The notes under the pieces: model-generated | Told to the model about the DNA's origin: nothing | What the model saw: the letters and a program-made list of their open reading frames with translations, nothing else | Database searches by the model: none | In this document: piece by piece, positions 27,507-36,400 of the stretch | How positions within the stretch are numbered: the first letter of the stretch is position 1 | How the letters are laid out: every line of letters starts with the position of its first letter | Translations under genes and position numbers: made by a program | Source: Gabonibacter massiliensis | Lineage (GTDB): Bacteria; Bacteroidota; Bacteroidia; Bacteroidales; Marinifilaceae | Assembly (NCBI GenBank): GCA_001487125.1 | Contig: LN913012.1 | Span: 310,001 to 374,000 of the forward strand | Direction: 5' to 3' | DNA length: 64,000 bases

Positions 27507-27514
27507 TATTTTTG
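27507..27514 (+). promoter_or_regulatory. -7 box of the acyltransferase-amidase operon
   Basis: TATTTTTG, a full TAnnTTTG match, 31 bases before the ATG at 27545. It rules out the in-frame TTG at 27512, which lies inside the box. Confidence 0.55.
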
Positions 27515-27544
27515 CATGGAATTAGTTTTATAAATGATAATGGT

Positions 27545-28093
27545 ATGAAATATATTGCTCGTTTTATCATGATGCTTTTCGGTTGGAAAATGGTCGGAGA
27601 GTTACCGAAGGATAAGAAAGCCGTGGTTATTTCCGTTCCTCATACTTCTATTATGGATTTTATTTGGGGAAAGTTGACTTTTATGAGTAAGGGGATACCC
27701 ACGTTTATATTGATGAAGAAGGAGTTTTTCTTTTTTCCATTGGGAATGATATTGCGTGCGATGCATGTAATACCCGTAGACCGGGGAAATAAAGACAACC
27801 ATTTGGTGGAGCAGATGGTGGAGGAGTTTAAGAAACGAGACTCCATGTATTTGACGATTACTCCGGAAGGAAGTCGAAAAAAAAGGAAAAAATGGAAAAA
27901 GGGTTTTTTGGTGATAGCCAAACAAGCCGGGGTGCCGGTTTATTTAGGACGTATCGATTACAAATACAAGTATTGTACATGGGGAACCCGTTTTGAGCCG
28001 TCGGACGACCCGGATGCCGATTTGCGTTATATCATGTCGACCTATAAGGATGCTCACCCTCGTCATCCTGAGAATTTTTCTACTGGCGATTGA
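27545..28093 (+). CDS. 1-acylglycerol-3-phosphate acyltransferase family protein
   Basis: This is a 182-residue PlsC-fold acyltransferase. The catalytic HTSIMD (HxxxxD) lies near residue 33 and the substrate motif TPEGSRKK near residue 104, with a basic patch after it (KKRKKWKKGF). It is short, as are the small membrane-associated members of the family. The acyl acceptor may be lysophosphatidate or another lipid and cannot be decided from sequence. The ATG at 27545 is chosen because an upstream TTG lies within the promoter. The stop overlaps the region just before the omega-amidase ATG, indicating a two-gene operon. Confidence 0.82.
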   Translation: MKYIARFIMMLFGWKMVGELPKDKKAVVISVPHTSIMDFIWGKLTFMSKGIPTFILMKKEFFFFPLGMILRAMHVIPVDRGNKDNHLVEQMVEEFKKRDSMYLTITPEGSRKKRKKWKKGFLVIAKQAGVPVYLGRIDYKYKYCTWGTRFEPSDDPDADLRYIMSTYKDAHPRHPENFSTGD

Positions 28094-28095
28094 TT

Positions 28096-28875
28096 ATGAG
28101 AGAAAAGGTGAATATTGCTGTTATACAAGCCCGGTTGGCATGGGAGGATGTTCCTGAAAATTTGAGCTGTTTTGAGGAGCGGTTAGAGCGTGTATCGGGG
28201 GCGCAGATCATTGTTTTGCCGGAGATGTTTTCCTCCGGTTTTACCATGCAGGGCAAGGAGAAGATAGCTCCTTTCTACGAAGAGACTTTCTCGAAATTAT
28301 TGGAATGGGCTTTCCGGAAGAAGTCTTTAATTATGGGATCGGTTATCTTTCGCCAGGAGGAGCGTTTTTATAATCGCTTATTGGCTGTTTTTCCGGATGG
28401 GAAGGTTGAGTGGTATGATAAGCGTCATTGTTTCACCATGGGGGGAGAAGACAAACATTTTACGTCCGGAAATAAAAAATTGCTCATTGAATACGAAGGG
28501 GTGAAAATAGCACCTTTCATATGTTATGATTTGCGTTTTCCGGTGTGGAGCCGCAATACGGAAATGTACGATATGGCTGTTTACGTGGCCAATTGGCCTG
28601 CCGTCCGGCGGGAAGCGTGGCAAATACTGTTGCGGGCGAGAGCGATAGAGAATCAATGTTATGCAATAGGTGTAAATTGTGTCGGGAAAGACGGGAACGG
28701 ATTGGAGTATTCCGGTGATTCTGCGATTGTTTCTCCCAAGGGAGAGGTGCTGGTGCGATGTAAGGCTTACGAAGATGATATTCGTCAGATGGATATCGAT
28801 TTGGTCGGTTTACGGGAATTTCGGAAGAGATTTCCCGTACTGGAAGACCGAGATAGGTTTATTATTCAGAAATAG
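28096..28875 (+). CDS. Omega-amidase, nitrilase superfamily (YafV/Nit2-like)
   Basis: The 259-residue cytoplasmic enzyme has the nitrilase catalytic triad: Glu43 in VLPEMFSSGF, Lys109 in WYDKRHCF and Cys143 in ICYDLRFPVW. The context of these motifs (MFSSGF, DKRHCF, YDLRFP) fits omega-amidases, which hydrolyse alpha-ketoglutaramate and related repair substrates, rather than true nitrilases. A TTG at 28090 is an alternative start, but the ATG at 28096 fits the family N-terminus. It starts 2 bases after the acyltransferase stop. Confidence 0.88.
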   Translation: MREKVNIAVIQARLAWEDVPENLSCFEERLERVSGAQIIVLPEMFSSGFTMQGKEKIAPFYEETFSKLLEWAFRKKSLIMGSVIFRQEERFYNRLLAVFPDGKVEWYDKRHCFTMGGEDKHFTSGNKKLLIEYEGVKIAPFICYDLRFPVWSRNTEMYDMAVYVANWPAVRREAWQILLRARAIENQCYAIGVNCVGKDGNGLEYSGDSAIVSPKGEVLVRCKAYEDDIRQMDIDLVGLREFRKRFPVLEDRDRFIIQK

Positions 28876-28964
28876 TAGTAATTTCGCGTGTATTGTAGAT
28901 CATAAGTAGTAATAACAGTTGACGGCAACGGATTTTGTATTCGAAGCTATTAAAAATGTAAGAA

Positions 28965-31085
28965 ATGAAAAAAATTGGGTTAACCTTAATGGGATTGTGT
29001 ATGATGTTAAGTTTGGCTGCGCAGGAGAAAATTTTGACAATGGAAGAGGCTATCGTGGGGTATCACCTCTATCCGCAGTCGAAATATATCGCGTGGCAGG
29101 GAGAGAGTAATAATTTTACTTATCTTTCCGATAAAAATTTGATAAGTGAAAATGCGGCCACGGGAGAAAAAAGGGTCGTATTGACAACGGAAGAGTTGAA
29201 TCGGATTTTAGGAACGGAATTGAAGGGATTTCCTCAGTTCTCCTGGTTGGATGAACAGACATTGGCTGTTCGGCGTCAAGGTAAAGAGTTCCAAATCGAT
29301 GCGGTCGGTAAAAGGTTGAAAAATACCATCGTGTTTCCCAAGGGTGCTGCTAATATAACTTATTGTGCTCCGGCTGAGGCTTATGCCTACACGGTGGATA
29401 ATAATCTTTATTATGTCGATAAGAGAGGAAATAGTTTTGCCGTGACGGAGGATGAGGATAAGAATATCGTGAACGGGCAGTTCGTGAGCAGAAATGAATT
29501 TAATATTAACGAGGGGATATTTTGGGCTCCTGACGGAAAAAAAATGGCTTTTTACCGTAAAGACGAGAGTGAAGTAACCTCTTTTCCCTTGTTGGATATC
29601 GAGAGCCGTACGGGTACGTTACGTGAGATTAAATACCCGATGGCCGGAATGAAATCGGAGCAGGTAAGTTTAGGTATATACGATATGGCTTCCCAACGTA
29701 TCGTGTTTTTGAATGCGGATGATTTTGGCAGGGAACAATACCTGACTAATATTACATGGAGCCCCCGAGGGGATGCCATTTACGTGCAGGTCTTGAATCG
29801 GGGACAGAATCATATGCGCTTGAATAAATACGATGCGTCAACAGGTAAATTGATAGCGACTCTGTTCGAGGAAAAATCGGATACTTACGTGGAACCGCAG
29901 GATAAATTGCATTTTGTCAACGGTTCGGATCGTTTTATTTTCCGGACGAATAACCGGGACGGTTATTTTAATCTTTATCTGCATGACGGGAACGGAAAAT
30001 TACTTAAACGTTTGACTCCGGTGGAAGCTGATGTAGAGTTTGTCGCTATGGATAAGGCGGGCAAATATGCATACTATCTTTCGTCCGAGATCTCCCCGGT
30101 TGAGAAACAGCTTTTCCGGGTGGATTTGAAAAGCGGAAAAAGAAGTCGTTTGACTTCCGCCGAAGGATGGCACATGATTAACATGAGTAGCGACTGCTCC
30201 TATTTCGTGGATAATTACAGCAGCCAATATGTTCCCCGGGTCATTGATTTGGTAGCTAATAACGGGAAACAGGTGCGTCGTATTTTGACGGCCGAAAATC
30301 CGGTGAAGGACTATAAATTCGGAGATATTACTTTGGGCAAGATAAAAGCGGCTGACGGAAGTGATCTGTACTATCGTTTGATCAAACCGATCGATTTCGA
30401 TCCGAATAAGAGATATCCGGTGATCCATTATGTGTATGGAGGGCCGCATCTGCAGCTGGTTAAGAATTCCTGGAATGCCTCTTTGAGTATGTGGGAGATG
30501 TATATGGCCCAGCGGGGATACGTGGTGTTTATATTGGATAATCACGGAACACCTAACCGGGGAAAAGCGTTTGAGGATATCATCCATCGGCAATGCGGAC
30601 AACAAGAGATGGCCGATCAGATAGAGGGAATTAAATTCCTGGCTTCTCAGCCGTGGGTGGATACGGATCGTATCGGTGTTCACGGATGGAGTTACGGAGG
30701 ATTTATGACCATATCGTTGATTACCAATTATCCGGATATCTATAAGGTAGCCGTGGCCGGAGGTCCCGTTATCGATTGGAAGTGGTATGAAGTGATGTAC
30801 GGAGAACGTTATATGGATAGCCCTCAAGAGAATCCGGAAGGATATGAGAAAGTAAGCCTTATTCATAAAGCGAAAGATTTAAAGGGAAAATTATTGATTT
30901 GCCAAGGAGCGGTCGATCCGGTAGTTGTGTGGGAGCATAGTTTGAGCTTTATCCGGGAGTGTATTAAAAATAACGTACAAGTGGATTATTTTCCTTACCC
31001 GTGTGCCGAGCACAATGTACGGGGTCGGGACCGGATTCATTTGATGCAAAAAGTGACGAATTATTTTGAAGATTATTTGAAATAA
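28965..31085 (+). CDS. S9 family dipeptidyl peptidase IV-like enzyme
   Basis: The 706-residue secreted serine peptidase has a signal peptide (MKKIGLTLMGLCMMLSLAAQ), a DPP-IV-type beta-propeller (about 80-440) and a C-terminal alpha/beta hydrolase domain. The catalytic triad is Ser576 in GWSYGGFM, Asp651 in AVDPVVVWE and His683 in CAEHNVRG; spacing matches DPP-IV. Such enzymes remove dipeptides, usually after proline or alanine, from peptides in the periplasm. It has its own terminator. It could act on peptides released by the metalloprotease array 20 kb downstream, but no shared control is visible. Confidence 0.92.
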   Translation: MKKIGLTLMGLCMMLSLAAQEKILTMEEAIVGYHLYPQSKYIAWQGESNNFTYLSDKNLISENAATGEKRVVLTTEELNRILGTELKGFPQFSWLDEQTLAVRRQGKEFQIDAVGKRLKNTIVFPKGAANITYCAPAEAYAYTVDNNLYYVDKRGNSFAVTEDEDKNIVNGQFVSRNEFNINEGIFWAPDGKKMAFYRKDESEVTSFPLLDIESRTGTLREIKYPMAGMKSEQVSLGIYDMASQRIVFLNADDFGREQYLTNITWSPRGDAIYVQVLNRGQNHMRLNKYDASTGKLIATLFEEKSDTYVEPQDKLHFVNGSDRFIFRTNNRDGYFNLYLHDGNGKLLKRLTPVEADVEFVAMDKAGKYAYYLSSEISPVEKQLFRVDLKSGKRSRLTSAEGWHMINMSSDCSYFVDNYSSQYVPRVIDLVANNGKQVRRILTAENPVKDYKFGDITLGKIKAADGSDLYYRLIKPIDFDPNKRYPVIHYVYGGPHLQLVKNSWNASLSMWEMYMAQRGYVVFILDNHGTPNRGKAFEDIIHRQCGQQEMADQIEGIKFLASQPWVDTDRIGVHGWSYGGFMTISLITNYPDIYKVAVAGGPVIDWKWYEVMYGERYMDSPQENPEGYEKVSLIHKAKDLKGKLLICQGAVDPVVVWEHSLSFIRECIKNNVQVDYFPYPCAEHNVRGRDRIHLMQKVTNYFEDYLK

Positions 31086-31094
31086 AATACGGAA

Positions 31095-31128
31095 CAGGAG
31101 CCCGGATGGCGGCTCCTGTTTTTTTTAT
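31095..31128 (+). terminator. Rho-independent terminator after the S9 peptidase gene
   Basis: ACAGGAGCC and GGCTCCTGT form a 9-base stem around CGGATGGC, followed by a long T-run. Confidence 0.9.
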
Positions 31129-31454
31129 CAAGAAATCGGTCCGCGTGGAAAGTCCCGTTATAGGAAATTGACGGTATGTGATATTTTGACGCAGGTGGTA
31201 TCTCGAAGGTATGTAATTACATTTAGTAGTTTATTTTTTCTGTTTCTTCGGGTACTAATGGCTTCGAGGTCGGAATTGAAATTTTTGTAGGGAGTAGTTT
31301 CCTGTCAATATTCAGGGGGAGAACGATGGTAACTTATGGAGCGATTTTTTTTTGAAGAGGCTATTTGTTGGAATAGGTTCATTAGAGTCTATGACTTTAT
31401 CCGTATATTTGCCTCGGAATGGAAAGCTGTTTTCAACGTTCAATATTTTAATGT
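31129..31454. other. Intergenic region upstream of trmD
   Basis: Apart from a -7 box TATATTTG at 31404-31411, which is 44 bases before the trmD ATG, I see no gene, RNA fold or repeat in this stretch. Its base composition is close to that of the other gaps. Confidence 0.5.
31404..31411 (+). promoter_or_regulatory. -7 box of the trmD promoter
   Basis: TATATTTG matches TAnnTTTG; no clear -33 element. Confidence 0.45.
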
Positions 31455-32150
31455 ATGCGTATAGATATTTTAAGTGTAGTACCGGAATTATTGGATAGTC
31501 CGTTAAATCATTCCATTATTAAGCGGGCGAAAGAGAAGGGAATTGTGGAAATTTTTATCCATAATATCCGGGATTGGTCGAGAGACAAACATCGGAAGGT
31601 GGATGATTATTCGTTCGGGGGAGATGCGGGATTGGTTATGATGATTCAACCGGTTTTTGATTGCATTCGGGAGTTGACTTCCCAACGTCGGTATGACGAA
31701 ATTATCTATACGGCTCCCGATGCTCCGACATTTAATCAACGAATGGCTAATGAATTGTCGTTGAAGGAGAATATTATGATTCTTTGCGGACATTATAAAG
31801 GGGTGGATCAACGAATCCGGGATTATTTGATTACCAGGGAAATATCTGTCGGGGACTATGTGTTGACGGGTGGAGAGTTACCTGCCTGTATCATGACCGA
31901 TGCCATTGTTCGTTTGATTCCCGGGGCTATGAATGACGAGAGTTCGGCATTGAGCGATTCGTTTCAGGACAATTTATTGGCACCTCCTGTTTATACCCGT
32001 CCGGCGGATTTTAACGGATGGAAGGTTCCGGAGGTCTTGCTTTCCGGTAATCATGCGTTAATCGACGAATGGCAGGAAGAGCAGGCATACGAGAGAACCA
32101 GGTTATTGCGTCCGGATTTACTGGAGGAAGATGAGTCTTTCCTGTTTTGA
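31455..32150 (+). CDS. trmD: tRNA (guanine-37-N1)-methyltransferase
   Basis: TrmD methylates G37 next to the anticodon to prevent frameshifting, using S-adenosylmethionine. The 231-residue SPOUT enzyme starts [13 protein letters not shown], has [14 protein letters not shown], and contains the trefoil-knot AdoMet site ([13 protein letters not shown], then [15 protein letters not shown]). The C-terminal helical part ([24 protein letters not shown]) carries tRNA-binding residues. Length and motifs are complete. Unusually, it stands apart from rpsP-rimM-rplS. Confidence 0.96.
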   Translation: MRIDILSVVPELLDSPLNHSIIKRAKEKGIVEIFIHNIRDWSRDKHRKVDDYSFGGDAGLVMMIQPVFDCIRELTSQRRYDEIIYTAPDAPTFNQRMANELSLKENIMILCGHYKGVDQRIRDYLITREISVGDYVLTGGELPACIMTDAIVRLIPGAMNDESSALSDSFQDNLLAPPVYTRPADFNGWKVPEVLLSGNHALIDEWQEEQAYERTRLLRPDLLEEDESFLF

Positions 32151-32279
32151 CATCTATCAATTCAACGGGGGCTCCTTCAATTGCTTCTTCGTTTGGGGCT
32201 TTAATTACGGCTTTAACACTACCGGCTAAATTTGCAAGATGGATAAATACAATTAAAAGATCACTAAAATTGTTTTCAT
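32151..32279 (-). pseudogene. Possible 5' remnant of a secreted protein gene, frameshifted and cut by trmD
   Basis: On the minus strand an ATG at 32279 opens MKTILVIF, then a stop in that frame. Shifting the frame by one base near 32256 continues a signal-like sequence (LLIVFIHLANLAGSVKA) and then VIKAPNEEAIEGAPVELID, which reads like the first repeat of a carboxypeptidase-regulatory-like domain. The reading ends where trmD begins on the other strand. The codon pattern looks protein-like, but the stretch is short and the match is by eye only, so this may be chance. Confidence 0.3.
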
Positions 32280-32353
32280 GGTGGTTTATTTGAAACAGTA
32301 CGGATGAGAACGGATAAAATCGTCTTTTTGAGTACCACTTTTTTGTAAAATTC

Positions 32354-32384
32354 ATTGTAAGCTAAAGATTTATTTGTATTTTTG
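32354..32384 (+). promoter_or_regulatory. Promoter of rpsA-rnz
   Basis: TATTTTTG at 32377-32384 is a full -7 match; ATTG at 32354-32357 is an acceptable -33 element at 19-base spacing. The box overlaps an in-frame TTG (32382), so translation must begin further on. Confidence 0.6.
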
Positions 32385-32405
32385 CGCCCGTTATTAGGAA
32401 ATATA

Positions 32406-34307
32406 ATGTCTAATTTATTAGCAGAGAAAGAATTAATCATGACAGAAGAACAAAAAGAAATGCAAGTAGAACTTGCAAAAGAAGAAGTAAACAAAACGGC
32501 GCCGGCAGTGGCAACTGCTGAGGCTGACGAGGATTTTGATTGGGAGGCTTATGCGAATGATGATGTGATTTCTGCATCAGAAAAAGAAGAATTAGCAAAA
32601 AAATACGCCGACACTCTTTCTTCCGTGGTAGAAAAAGAGGTAGTCGAGGGTACGGTTATCTCTATGAACAAGAGAGAGGTTGTAGTAAACATCGGTTACA
32701 AGTCGGACGGTATTATTTCGTTGAATGAATTCCGTTACAATCCGGAATTGAAGGTGGGTGACAAAGTAGAGGTATACGTTGAAACTCAGGAAGATAAAAG
32801 AGGCCAATTGACATTGTCTCATAAAAAAGCGAGAGCTTTACGTAGCTGGGATCGGGTGAACTCGGCATTGGATAACGATGAGGTGATTAAGGGCTTTGTA
32901 AAATGTCGTACGAAGGGTGGTATGATCGTGGATGTATTCGGTATCGAGGCTTTCTTGCCGGGATCTCAGATCGACGTGAAACCGATTCGCGATTACGATG
33001 TATACGTTGGTAAGACCATGGAATTCAAAGTGGTTAAAATCAATCAGGAATTCAAAAACGTTGTTGTTTCTCATAAAGCTCTTATTGAGGCTGAGTTGGA
33101 ACAACAGAAGAAGGATATTATTTCTAAATTGGAAAAAGGACAGGTACTTGAAGGTACTGTTAAGAATATTACCTCTTACGGAGTATTCATTGACTTGGGC
33201 GGTGTAGACGGACTGATCCATATTACGGACCTTTCTTGGGGTCGCGTAAACCATCCGAATGAAATCGTTCAATTGGATCAGAAGTTGAATGTGGTTATCC
33301 TTGACTTCGATGATGAGAAGAAACGTATTGCCTTAGGTTTGAAACAATTGACTCCTCATCCGTGGGATGCTTTGAGTGCGGACTTGAAGGTCGGTGACCG
33401 CGTGAAGGGTAAGGTCGTTGTTATGGCGGATTACGGAGCTTTCGTAGAGATTGCCGCGGGTGTAGAAGGTTTGATTCACGTATCGGAAATGTCTTGGTCT
33501 CAACATCTGCGTTCTGCTCAAGATTTCATGAAAGTGGGTGACGAGGTAGAAGCTGTTATTCTTACCTTGGATCGTGATGAGAGAAAGATGTCTTTGGGTA
33601 TCAAACAGTTGAAAAACGATCCTTGGCAAAATATCGAAGAGAAGTATGCCGTGGGAACGAAACATAAAGCTATTGTTCGTAACTTCACTAACTTCGGGGT
33701 ATTCGTAGAAATCGAAGAGGGTGTTGACGGATTAATCCATATCTCTGATCTTTCTTGGACGAAGAAAGTGAAACATCCGGCAGAATTTACTCAGATCGGA
33801 GCTGAAATCGATGTGGTTGTTCTTGAAATAGACAAGGAGAACAGAAGATTGAGTTTGGGACACAAACAATTGGAAGAGAATCCTTGGGATGTATTCGAGA
33901 CTATCTTTACCGTTGATTCCATTCATGAAGGAACGATTACTGAAATTTTCGATAAGGGAGCGGTTATCGCATTGCCTTACGGTGTGGAAGGTTTCGCCAC
34001 TCCACGTCATTTAGTAAAAGAAGACGGATCTCAGGCTCAGGTAGATGAAAAATTGCCGTTCAAAGTAATTGAGTTCAACAAGGGTGCCAAACGGATTATT
34101 CTCTCTCATTCCCGTATTTTTGAGGATGAGCAAAAAGCCGTAGAATCAGCCAAGAGAAAAGACGAAGCTCAAACCACGAAAAAAGCCGTTAAGAAAGTGA
34201 AAGAGAAGTTGGAAAAAACGACTTTGGGAGATATCACCGAGTTGGCTGCTTTGAAAGATCAAATGGAGGCGCAAGCTGAAGAAGAAGCTAAAAACGAAGA
34301 GGCGTAA
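32406..34307 (+). CDS. rpsA: Small ribosomal subunit protein bS1
   Basis: bS1 binds mRNA on the 30S subunit and helps recruit leaderless or weakly Shine-Dalgarno messages, important in Bacteroidetes. The 633-residue product has an acidic N-terminus and six S1 repeats, visible as recurring phrases such as GVFIDLGGVDGLIHITDLSWG, GAFVEIAAGVEGLIHVSEMSW and GVFVEIEEGVDGLIHISDLSW. A charged C-terminal tail ends in EEEAKNEEA. The ATG at 32406 is used; ATG 32439 (MTEEQKEMQ) is an alternative only 11 codons later. rnz follows after 7 bases. Confidence 0.95.
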   Translation: MSNLLAEKELIMTEEQKEMQVELAKEEVNKTAPAVATAEADEDFDWEAYANDDVISASEKEELAKKYADTLSSVVEKEVVEGTVISMNKREVVVNIGYKSDGIISLNEFRYNPELKVGDKVEVYVETQEDKRGQLTLSHKKARALRSWDRVNSALDNDEVIKGFVKCRTKGGMIVDVFGIEAFLPGSQIDVKPIRDYDVYVGKTMEFKVVKINQEFKNVVVSHKALIEAELEQQKKDIISKLEKGQVLEGTVKNITSYGVFIDLGGVDGLIHITDLSWGRVNHPNEIVQLDQKLNVVILDFDDEKKRIALGLKQLTPHPWDALSADLKVGDRVKGKVVVMADYGAFVEIAAGVEGLIHVSEMSWSQHLRSAQDFMKVGDEVEAVILTLDRDERKMSLGIKQLKNDPWQNIEEKYAVGTKHKAIVRNFTNFGVFVEIEEGVDGLIHISDLSWTKKVKHPAEFTQIGAEIDVVVLEIDKENRRLSLGHKQLEENPWDVFETIFTVDSIHEGTITEIFDKGAVIALPYGVEGFATPRHLVKEDGSQAQVDEKLPFKVIEFNKGAKRIILSHSRIFEDEQKAVESAKRKDEAQTTKKAVKKVKEKLEKTTLGDITELAALKDQMEAQAEEEAKNEEA

Positions 34308-34314
34308 TTGATTC

Positions 34315-35253
34315 GTGAAATTTGAATTAACCATATTGGGGTGCGGTTCTGCCGTGCCCACTCTTCAAAGAAATGCTGCCGCTCAAGTACTTAATGTGCT
34401 TGAGCGGTACTTTCTTATAGATTGCGGTGAGGGTACCCAACACCAGCTCCGGCGTTTTAAGGTGCCTTACAATAAGATCAATCGTATTTTTATTTCTCAT
34501 TTGCACGGGGATCATTTTTTCGGTCTGATTGGGCTGTTATCTACTTTTTCCATGCAAAACCGCAGGGGCGAGTTACATGTCTATGCCGACAAGCGATTAC
34601 AGGAGATAATTGAATTTCAATTGAAACTCATGAACTCCCGCTTAAATTATCCCTTGATCTTTCATCATTTGGGACGGGAGCCGGAATTGATATACGAGGA
34701 CAAGTTGGTTACCGTTCGTTCTTTTCCATTAAAACATCGGTATGAAGCTCCGGCAAACGGTTTTCTGTTTGCAGAGAAAGAGAGGCCGAGAAGTATCTGC
34801 CGGGAGATGGCAGAGGCTTTTCAGGTTCCGGTGGCTTTTATGCATCGGTTAAAAGAGGGAGAGGATTTTATAACTTCTGAAGGAGAGATTATTCCTAACG
34901 AACGGCTTACGGCGTCTCCGCCGGCACCTCGTTCGTATGCCTATATGACGGATACTCTTTTCCGGGAATCTTTTGCCGAATACGTGCGAGGTGTCGATCT
35001 TCTCTATCACGATGCCACGTATGGAGACGAGTTCGCAGACTTGGCGAAGGCGACTTACCACAGTACGGCAACCCAGGCAGCTCGAATGGCCTTGTTGGCC
35101 GGGGCCAAACGACTTTTGTTAGGACATTTTTCATCCCGTTACATTGATCCTTCTCCTTTATTGGAACAAGCCCGTATCGTTTTTCCTGATACCGAACTTT
35201 CCAAGGATGGAGCTGTTTTTGAAATACCTTTGATAAAACGGTCTCGCCTTTAA
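34315..35253 (+). CDS. rnz: Ribonuclease Z
   Basis: RNase Z matures the 3' end of tRNA precursors. The 312-residue metallo-beta-lactamase-fold protein opens with MKFELTILGCGSAVPTLQRN and has the zinc motif HxHxDH as HLHGDH (His62, His64, Asp66, His67). Further ligands occur in SFPLKHRYE, DLLYHDATYGDE and LLGHFSSRY. The start is a GTG at 34315, 7 bases after the rpsA stop, with no ATG that would keep the N-terminal strand, so translation is probably coupled to rpsA. Confidence 0.94.
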   Translation: MKFELTILGCGSAVPTLQRNAAAQVLNVLERYFLIDCGEGTQHQLRRFKVPYNKINRIFISHLHGDHFFGLIGLLSTFSMQNRRGELHVYADKRLQEIIEFQLKLMNSRLNYPLIFHHLGREPELIYEDKLVTVRSFPLKHRYEAPANGFLFAEKERPRSICREMAEAFQVPVAFMHRLKEGEDFITSEGEIIPNERLTASPPAPRSYAYMTDTLFRESFAEYVRGVDLLYHDATYGDEFADLAKATYHSTATQAARMALLAGAKRLLLGHFSSRYIDPSPLLEQARIVFPDTELSKDGAVFEIPLIKRSRL

Positions 35254-35459
35254 TTTTTATAACAATTCGTTTATACCTGTACAGGCTACGGGAAATTTTT
35301 ATCGCGACTAAATTCAGCTTAGGAACCTCGATGTTTAGGGAGAGCGAATCTTTGTAGCTTATTTTAAAAATTATTTAGGAACAATAGTACCAACGACGAT
35401 TTTGAGTATTCTATATACGTGGTTAAAAGATAAAGTCATTTATTCAAAACTATGTTTAT

Positions 35460-36389
35460 ATGGAAGAATCAATTGTGAAGGTGGAACATTTGTCCCATCG
35501 TTATAGTGTGCAATGGGCTATTCGAGACATTAATTTCGAGATAACCCGTAATGGTATTTACGGTTTGTTGGGTTCTAACGGAGCCGGAAAGTCTACCACG
35601 ATGAATATTATGTGTGGGGTTTTGAAACAGACGGAGGGAGAGATCTACATTAAAGGAATAAGTATGCGGGAAAATCCGGTAGAGGCGAAGAGATATATCG
35701 GATTCCTACCTCAGAAACCTCCGTTATATAATGATTTGACAGTAGAGGAGTTTTTGACGTTTACGGCTAATATCCGAAGAATTCCGGCCAGTGAAGTGGC
35801 TGCGGCGGTGAAGAGTGTAATGGGGCGTTGCGGATTGACTCATTTCAGTAAGCGTTTGATCCGTAATCTTTCCGGCGGTTATCAACAGAGAATAGGTATT
35901 GCACAAGCTATCATTCATGATCCTGCATTTGTCGTATTGGATGAGCCTACCAACGGGTTGGATCCGAATCAAATCGTGGAGATTCGCCATTTGATAAAAG
36001 AGATAGCGGAAGACAGAACGATTATTCTTTCTACTCATATTCTACCCGAGGTACAGGCTACCTGTGACTATATACGGATGATAGAGGAGGGGCAAGTGGT
36101 CTTTGCCGGAACCGTGGAAGAGTTTGATAATTATATCGTTCCAAGCAGTATATTTGCTTCTTTGGCTTCTGCGCCCGACGTGGAGGATTTGAAGTCTCTT
36201 CCGGGAGTGATCGGTGCGGAGCATTTGGGAGGTATCAATTATCGTATTCAATTTACGGATGCGAGAGAGGCCATTTCCCATGTCGTCCAAGCCAGTGTGG
36301 CTAATGATTGGCAATTATTGGAAATTCGAATGGAAAAGAGTTCGTTGGATAATATTTTTGCCGAATTATCTACCAAAAGTAAAAAATAA
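35460..36389 (+). CDS. gldA: ABC transporter ATPase, GldA-like
   Basis: The 309-residue nucleotide-binding protein has Walker A GSNGAGKST (38-46), the signature LSGGYQQRIGIAQ and Walker B FVVLDEPTNGLDP, plus a C-terminal extension after the H-loop (ILSTHILPE). It is the ATPase for the two following membrane proteins. In gliding Flavobacterium the related GldA, GldF and GldG act together, but non-gliding gut species carry homologues too, so transport rather than motility is the safer view. The downstream gene begins 12 bases after the stop, so the three genes form one operon. Confidence 0.82.
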   Translation: MEESIVKVEHLSHRYSVQWAIRDINFEITRNGIYGLLGSNGAGKSTTMNIMCGVLKQTEGEIYIKGISMRENPVEAKRYIGFLPQKPPLYNDLTVEEFLTFTANIRRIPASEVAAAVKSVMGRCGLTHFSKRLIRNLSGGYQQRIGIAQAIIHDPAFVVLDEPTNGLDPNQIVEIRHLIKEIAEDRTIILSTHILPEVQATCDYIRMIEEGQVVFAGTVEEFDNYIVPSSIFASLASAPDVEDLKSLPGVIGAEHLGGINYRIQFTDAREAISHVVQASVANDWQLLEIRMEKSSLDNIFAELSTKSKK

Positions 36390-36400
36390 AGAGATTGCGT

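Noticed and set aside
27512-27544. Upstream start for the small acyltransferase at TTG 27512
   Set aside because: It overlaps the -7 box; the ATG at 27545 gives the family-like N-terminus.
30000-30866. A 288-codon minus-strand frame inside the S9 peptidase gene
   Set aside because: It lies wholly antisense to a gene with a complete catalytic triad and has no protein-family features.
32382-32405. Upstream start for rpsA at TTG 32382
   Set aside because: The TTG lies within the -7 promoter box, so it would not be in the transcript.
34384-34405. Inverted repeat CTCAAGTAC/GTGCTTGAG early in rnz
   Set aside because: It lies inside the coding sequence and is explained by the encoded residues; no terminator or regulatory context.
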